The translations under genes were made by a program, and so were the position numbers. This document shows positions 48,722 to 52,827 of a stretch of DNA of 52,827 bases, piece by piece (positions within the stretch are counted from its first letter, which is position 1; every line of letters begins with the position of its first letter). A model generated the notes under the pieces. The model worked only from the letters and a program-made list of their open reading frames with translations. It did no database searches and was not told where the DNA came from. The DNA comes from Pseudonocardiales bacterium (GTDB taxonomy: Bacteria; Actinomycetota; Actinomycetes; Mycobacteriales; QHCD01). Where the stretch lies: the NCBI GenBank assembly GCA_003244255.1, contig QHCD01000018.1, positions 1-52,827 on the forward strand, in the 5' to 3' direction.

Positions 48722-49590
48722 CGGCTTCGGGCGGGGCGCAATCGCAGGACACCCGACCGCTCGGCTGGGGACCCGAGCGAGTAGTCGGCGCCGTAGGTCG
48801 GGAACGGCACCTCGCGTTCCCAGAACGTCATCGGACCCTGGCCAAGGCAGGTCCAGAAGGCGAGGGATCCGTTCTCGACGTCGTAGAGCCGGTAGCTGCT
48901 CGCGCCGGGACCGAGCCCGCCGGCCGTGACCTGCAGGCAATGCGGCGTTAACTGCAGCGCGCTCGAGACGTGCACGTGCCCGCAGGCATAGACCGCGATC
49001 TCGGGCCGGGACGCGATCAGGCTGCGCAGCGTGGGGCCGGTGCCCGGCAGGAACTGCTCCCAGCCGAAGCCGGCCAGGATTCCCCCCTCGCGAACGGTCT
49101 GTAGCGGGTAGTGGCCGGTCAGCAGCACCGGGCCACTGCCGGCATCGAGTACGGCCTCCAGCCGGGTGAGCGCACCGTCGGGATCGCCCTCGCGCATCGC
49201 CACCGTGACCACCCGGATCGGGCCGAGGTCGACCGCGGTCACCGGCTCCGCAGCCCCGAACACGGTGCCGAAGTTCGTCCCTCCGAGCGGCACGTCCTCG
49301 TACGGTTCGGTCTCCGGGAAGTGCTCGCCTCGCTCGGCGTTGGCGCCGAGGTCATGGTTGCCGGGGAGCACGACGTAGGGCAGCCCGATGCTCTCGATCC
49401 ACTCCCGGGCCAGCCGCAGCGGAGCCGGGTCGCCGCCGCCGTACGTCGTGAGGTCCCCCGACACGATCATCAGGTCGGCGCCGGTGCGGCGGAGCGCTGA
49501 CACCTCGCGTTCGAGGCAGTCGTTGACGGTCACGTACATTCGTGGCGGCTCGGTCTCGATGTGCAGGTCGGAGATGTGCAGGATGCGCAC
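48709..49590 (-). CDS. Metallophosphoesterase (calcineurin-like)
   Basis: A 293-aa protein, GTG 49590. Metal motifs in order: ILHISDLHIE (DxH), VSGDLTTYGGG (GD), VLPGNHDLG (GNHD), LLTGHYPLQT and the final GHVHVSS. Members cleave phosphodiesters such as cyclic nucleotides or phospholipid head groups. The substrate is not known. It follows the HPr gene by 2 bp, suggesting coupled expression. Convergent with the NlpC/P60 gene with a 13-bp overlap. Confidence 0.88.
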   Translation of the reverse strand: MRILHISDLHIETEPPRMYVTVNDCLEREVSALRRTGADLMIVSGDLTTYGGGDPAPLRLAREWIESIGLPYVVLPGNHDLGANAERGEHFPETEPYEDVPLGGTNFGTVFGAAEPVTAVDLGPIRVVTVAMREGDPDGALTRLEAVLDAGSGPVLLTGHYPLQTVREGGILAGFGWEQFLPGTGPTLRSLIASRPEIAVYACGHVHVSSALQLTPHCLQVTAGGLGPGASSYRLYDVENGSLAFWTCLGQGPMTFWEREVPFPTYGADYSLGSPAERSGVLRLRPARSRQPT

Positions 49591-49592
49591 GG

Positions 49593-49871
49593 TCAGGCCT
49601 CCCGCGACGGGTCGAGTTCGGCTGCCAGCAGGTCCGCGAGCCGGTCCAGGGCGTCCTCGGCGCCGTCGCCGACCGCGGCGATCACCACCTCGTCGCCGTG
49701 GTCCGCGCCGAGTCCGAGGACCGAGAGGATGCTGGCCGCATTGACCGGATCCCGACCCGGCTTCGCGATCGTGACGGGCAGGCCGAATGATGCTGCGGCC
49801 TTGACGAAGGCCGCGGCCGGCCGGGCGTGCAGTCCGACGGCCGATCCGATGCTGACCCTGCGTTCTGCCAT
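49593..49871 (-). CDS. ptsH: HPr-family phosphocarrier protein
   Basis: A 92-aa protein, ATG 49871 behind AGGAGGG. The phosphorylated histidine is H15 in SAVGLHARPAA. S47 in NAASILSVLG aligns with the regulatory serine of Gram-positive HPr. No enzyme I or sugar-specific PTS gene lies in the window, so it either serves a PTS encoded elsewhere or a regulatory phosphorelay. Paired with the metallophosphoesterase gene. Confidence 0.9.
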   Translation of the reverse strand: MAERRVSIGSAVGLHARPAAAFVKAAASFGLPVTIAKPGRDPVNAASILSVLGLGADHGDEVVIAAVGDGAEDALDRLADLLAAELDPSREA

Positions 49872-49973
49872 GGACGGAACCCTCCTGGACCTCGTCAATC
49901 CTGGGCGACGCGGTGTTCATGATCAATAACGTGCGGCAGCAAGCGTGCGAGGATTCGCCCCTGTGAGTGTTTC

Positions 49974-50681
49974 GTGACCGCGTTCCGCGTTGCCGCCGTC
50001 GTCGTCGCCGGCGGATCCGGTACCCGGTTCGGTGCCGATCGCAACAAGGTGTACCTGCCGCTCGCCGGCCGCACCGTGGTGGCCTGGCCGCTGCGGGCGA
50101 TGTCGGCGCTGCGGGGACTCACTCGCCTGATGCTGGTCGTCCGCCCGCAGGATCGGCCGCTCGCCGCCGACACGATCGCGACCGACTGCAAGGGCATCGA
50201 GGTGGAACTCGTCGACGGCGGCGATACCCGGCACGGATCCGAGCTCAACGCGTTCCGCCTGCTGGCACCGCAGATCCGGGCCGGCGAGATCGACGTCGTC
50301 GTCGTCCAGGACGGCGCCCGGCCGGTGCTGTCCGACGCCGTGCTCGCACGGGTGCTCGAGGCAGCAGCCACGCACGGCGGCGCGGTGCCATGTGTACCGG
50401 CCGGTCTGCTGGTCGAGTTGGCCGATGGCCGGGTGCGCCGCCGGCTCGATGACGCGCACGTGCGGGTGCAGACCCCGCAGGCATTCGTCGCCGCGGAGCT
50501 GCTCGCGGCCTACGAGGCCGCTGACCGCGACGGTTTCACCGGGACCGACACGGCATCCTGCGTGCAGCGCTACACCGCACTGCAGGTGCGCGCCGTCGCC
50601 GGCGACCCGGCGGATGTGAAGGTCACCCGCCCCGGCGACCTGCTCGTTGCCGAGCAGATCCTGCGCGCCCGTGCCGGCTAG
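49974..50681 (+). CDS. ispD: 2-C-methyl-D-erythritol 4-phosphate cytidylyltransferase
   Basis: A 235-aa nucleotidyltransferase of the MEP isoprenoid pathway. It has the CTP loop VVVAGGSGTRFGADRNKVYLPL, the metal motif VVQDGARPVLSD, VQTPQAFVAAELLAAY and the C-terminal DPADVKVTRPGDLLVAEQIL. GTG 49974, 102 bp from the divergent HPr gene. ispF, often adjacent, is absent; the next gene is convergent and overlaps by 4 bp. Confidence 0.95.
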   Translation: MTAFRVAAVVVAGGSGTRFGADRNKVYLPLAGRTVVAWPLRAMSALRGLTRLMLVVRPQDRPLAADTIATDCKGIEVELVDGGDTRHGSELNAFRLLAPQIRAGEIDVVVVQDGARPVLSDAVLARVLEAAATHGGAVPCVPAGLLVELADGRVRRRLDDAHVRVQTPQAFVAAELLAAYEAADRDGFTGTDTASCVQRYTALQVRAVAGDPADVKVTRPGDLLVAEQILRARAG

Positions 50682-52600
50682 CGGAGCTTTCGTTCCCACC
50701 AGTCCAGCACGGCGTCGAATCGCGCCACCCGATGGCTCGGTAGCCCGGACCGGGACAGCTCGTGACCCTCGCCGGGAAAGATCAACATCTCCACGTCGGC
50801 GCCGCGCTGCTTCAGCGCCACGAACAGTCGCTGCGCCTGCTCGATCGGGCACCGCCAGTCGTGCTCGGAGTGCACGATGAGCAGGGGCGCCGTAATCTTG
50901 TCGGCGGTCGCGAGCGGGCTCTGTCGCCACTGTCCCTCCCGGTCCACCCCGTAGAGCTCGTCGGCGAACATCCAACCGATGTCGCTCGCGCCGGTGAAGC
51001 TGTCGATCGCGTTCACGGCGCGTTCGCTGATGCCGGCCCGGAAGCGGTCGCTGTGACCCAGCAGCCAGCTCGTCATGTATCCACCGTGCGAGCCACCGTG
51101 GACGCCGACCCGCTCGGACTCGAGGCCGGGTTCCTCAAGCGCACGGTCGAGCAGCGCGAACAGGTCCGGCGCGGAGCGCTCGCCGACGTCGCCCTTGATG
51201 TGTGCGCCGTGCGCCTGGCCGTAACCGGATGAACCCCGCGGATTGCCGAGCACCACGGCGTAACCGGCGCCGGCGTAGACCTGCGCCTCGTCGAACAGCA
51301 GCCAGCCGTACTGCGTGTAAGGGCCGCCGTGAACAAGCAGGATCACCGGATGTGGGCCGTCGCCGTCCGGCCGCACCAGCCAGCCGTGCACCGGGTAACC
51401 GTCCGGCGCCGTGGCCTGCAGTTCCTGCAGGTCGAAGATGTGCGCGCCCTCGGCCAACGTGGAACCGAACGACGTCGCGGTCTCCTCCTTGCCGTCGCGC
51501 AGCACGACCACCTCGCCGGCGCTGCGTGGATCGGCCACCGTCGCCGCGACGACGCCGGCCGCAGCGTCGACGGACCCGACCTGCCGCGGGCCGTCGACCA
51601 GGACGGTCGGCTCACCGCCGTCGAACGGGACCCGCAGCAGCCGCACCGTGCCACGGTGCTCCGTGCCGACCAGCACGCCGTCGTCGGTCAGCACCGTGCG
51701 CCCGGTCGGGACGATGTTGATGCTCTCGGCGTCGGTCAGCCGGCTCGCCGCTCCGCTGCCATCGGACGGCACGGACCACAGGCCCTCGTTGCGCGCGACG
51801 AAGTCATGGCGGGTCTCGCCCAGCTCGCCGCCGACGTAGTACAGCGTCGCGCCGTCAGCCGAGAAGACCGGCTGGCCGAGGAATCCGCCGGTCGCGGTGA
51901 CCCGCTTGGCGTCGCTGCCATCCGTGGCGCACAGGAACAGATCGTTGGCGAGATCGCGGTCGCGGTCGTCGTGGCGCCGCGAGGTGAACGCCAGCCGCTG
52001 GCCGTCCGGGCTCCACACGACGTCTGCATCGTCGTAGTCGCCGTCGGTGATCTGGGTCGGCTTGGCGTCGTCGTCGAACGGGTCGATCACGAACAGGTGC
52101 TGACGCCGGTCGTTGGTGTAGCCGAGGTTGTCGAGGCGGTACTGCATCGTGGTGACGCGGCGCGGCTTCTCCTTGTCCGGTGAGGAGTCCTTGTCGGTGC
52201 TGTACCGCCCCTCGTCGGGAACGTGGGCGGCGTAGGCGATGCGCCGGGAATTGGGGCTCCAGACCGGCGCGCCGGCGCCGGCCTTGACCTGCTCCGGGTC
52301 GGTAACCCTGCGCGGCTCGCCGCCCGCTGTCGACATCACGTAGAGCTGCGGGCGCTCGCCCTTGGCGGCCCGAGTGAACGCGATCCACTTCCCGTCAGGG
52401 GAGTACGCCGGCGACTGGTCGCTCGGGCCGTTGGTGAGCTGGCGTGGCTCGCCGCCGTCGGTCGGGACCAGCCAGAGCGCGCTGGCGTAGGTGTCCTCCT
52501 CGAGGTCAGGGCGGGTCAGCGTAATGACGGCGGCCGACCCGTCCGGCGCGATCGACACCGAGCCCGGGACGCGCAGCAGCGCGAGATCGGTTGGTTTCAT
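50678..52600 (-). CDS. S9 family peptidase (acylaminoacyl-/dipeptidyl-peptidase type)
   Basis: A 640-aa serine peptidase. The N-terminal ~350 residues form a beta-propeller with repeated SPDGKWIAFTR and SADGATLYYVGG blades. The alpha/beta-hydrolase domain begins near HGWLVRPDGDGPHPVILLVHGGP. The triad is S504 (GVHGGSHGGYM), D581 (HSEHDWRCP) and H613 (GEGHELS). No signal peptide, so probably cytosolic breakdown of short or acylated peptides. It may work on products of the peptide-handling genes to the left, but no operon link exists. Confidence 0.93.
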   Translation of the reverse strand: MKPTDLALLRVPGSVSIAPDGSAAVITLTRPDLEEDTYASALWLVPTDGGEPRQLTNGPSDQSPAYSPDGKWIAFTRAAKGERPQLYVMSTAGGEPRRVTDPEQVKAGAGAPVWSPNSRRIAYAAHVPDEGRYSTDKDSSPDKEKPRRVTTMQYRLDNLGYTNDRRQHLFVIDPFDDDAKPTQITDGDYDDADVVWSPDGQRLAFTSRRHDDRDRDLANDLFLCATDGSDAKRVTATGGFLGQPVFSADGATLYYVGGELGETRHDFVARNEGLWSVPSDGSGAASRLTDAESINIVPTGRTVLTDDGVLVGTEHRGTVRLLRVPFDGGEPTVLVDGPRQVGSVDAAAGVVAATVADPRSAGEVVVLRDGKEETATSFGSTLAEGAHIFDLQELQATAPDGYPVHGWLVRPDGDGPHPVILLVHGGPYTQYGWLLFDEAQVYAGAGYAVVLGNPRGSSGYGQAHGAHIKGDVGERSAPDLFALLDRALEEPGLESERVGVHGGSHGGYMTSWLLGHSDRFRAGISERAVNAIDSFTGASDIGWMFADELYGVDREGQWRQSPLATADKITAPLLIVHSEHDWRCPIEQAQRLFVALKQRGADVEMLIFPGEGHELSRSGLPSHRVARFDAVLDWWERKLR

Positions 52601-52632
52601 GATGGGACCGTATCGCGGCGCGCGGTGTAGAT

Positions 52633-52669
52633 CGGTGCGATTTTCTCGCCTCGCGAGGCGGCCGCACCG
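52633..52669 (-). terminator. Two-tier hairpin between the right-edge gene and the S9 peptidase gene
   Basis: Outer arms CGGTGCG (52633-52639) and CGCACCG (52663-52669) enclose a perfect 14-base palindrome CGCCTCGCGAGGCG (52647-52660). It lies 25 bp after the stop of the leftward gene at the window edge and 33 bp before the S9 start. A likely terminator for that gene; no T-run. Confidence 0.5.
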
Positions 52670-52694
52670 GCTCGCGACAGGTGTGACGGTGCTA

Positions 52695-52827
52695 CTAGGT
52701 TCCGCGCCGGGGGTAGATCGTCTCGCCGGCCGCGAGCATCGCGACGTACTGCTCGATCCGGTGGGCGCGGCTGTCGGGGCGTCCTAGTTGGCCAAGCCGG
52801 TGCAGGATGGCGGTTTCAAGCGGTCGT
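52695..52827 (-). CDS. C-terminal end of an unidentified protein (5' part outside window)
   Basis: The last 43 codons of a leftward gene ending in two tandem TAG stops (the first at 52695-52697). The visible end contains RPLETAILHRLGQLGRPDSR, then AHRIEQYVAMLAAGETIYPRRGT. The text looks protein-like (amphipathic helices, ordinary codon use), but the family is not recognised. Confidence 0.55.
   Translation of the reverse strand, partial: RPLETAILHRLGQLGRPDSRAHRIEQYVAMLAAGETIYPRRGT

Noticed and set aside
49918..49930. TTCATGATCAATAACG-like half-palindrome between the HPr gene and ispD
   Set aside because: Only about ten bases resemble the element's outer arm and there is no second arm; chance similarity cannot be excluded.
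52491..52787. Plus-strand frame at the right edge
   Set aside because: It spans the S9 peptidase start, the hairpin and the opposite gene end; the minus-strand tail with tandem stops is more protein-like.

Overview
The window is a high-GC (about 70%) segment of an actinobacterial chromosome. The family-level signature genes are whiA, rbpA, opcA, a SufR-led suf operon, an MprAB-PepD cassette and CtaA/CtaB. From memory, the gene order matches, in inverted form, the mycobacterial block that runs from uvrC to sufB (Rv1420-Rv1461). Genus cannot be fixed from the sequence alone. The inserted genes and the dispersed palindromes suggest a non-mycobacterial lineage, but that is inference.

Layout. At 1-1.9 kb, sufR-sufB run leftward. 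At 2.0-8.3 kb, rightward genes encode an ABC-2 exporter pair, heme A synthase CtaA and the envelope-stress system MprA-MprB-PepD. A small MazEF-type toxin-antitoxin pair follows (8.5-9.1 kb). ctaB (leftward) then lies divergent to a tight central-carbon operon tkt-tal-pgi-zwf-opcA-pgl (10.2-18.6 kb). From 24.6 to 33.5 kb a long leftward series, read 3' to 5', is rbpA, secG, tpiA, pgk, gap, whiA, yvcK, rapZ, uvrC. It combines glycolysis, secretion, RNA-polymerase support, the sporulation/division regulator and excision repair.

The convergent interval between pgl and rbpA (18.6-24.6 kb) is accessory DNA. It holds a 66-bp palindromic repeat, an orphan peptide-type substrate-binding lipoprotein, two broken pieces of beta-propeller genes, a visibly AT-richer ECF sigma factor with a membrane partner, and an ISAs1-family insertion sequence without a target duplication.

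At 33.5-38.4 kb there is an FtsX-type ABC exporter with its own PadR repressor and a divergent lipoprotein sharing a palindromic operator. A gene graveyard follows (38.4-40.0 kb): the 3' end of a second rmlB-like gene fused to a frameshifted prolyl-tRNA synthetase fragment, and a frameshifted toxin-antitoxin pair. Then come an intact rmlB-like gene and uvrA.

The right part (44.5-52.8 kb) holds a second copy of the 66-bp palindrome, a metallo-beta-lactamase-fold gene, a tightly coupled set for murein peptide handling (beta-lactamase-like protein, dipeptide epimerase, NlpC/P60 peptidase), a metallophosphoesterase-HPr pair, ispD, an S9 peptidase and the tail of one further gene.

Most interesting signals: identical-register direct repeats in front of mprA and pepD; a SufR operator overlapping the sufR start codon; the dispersed 26-bp-stem hairpin; and the decayed sigma/membrane-protein/propeller region.
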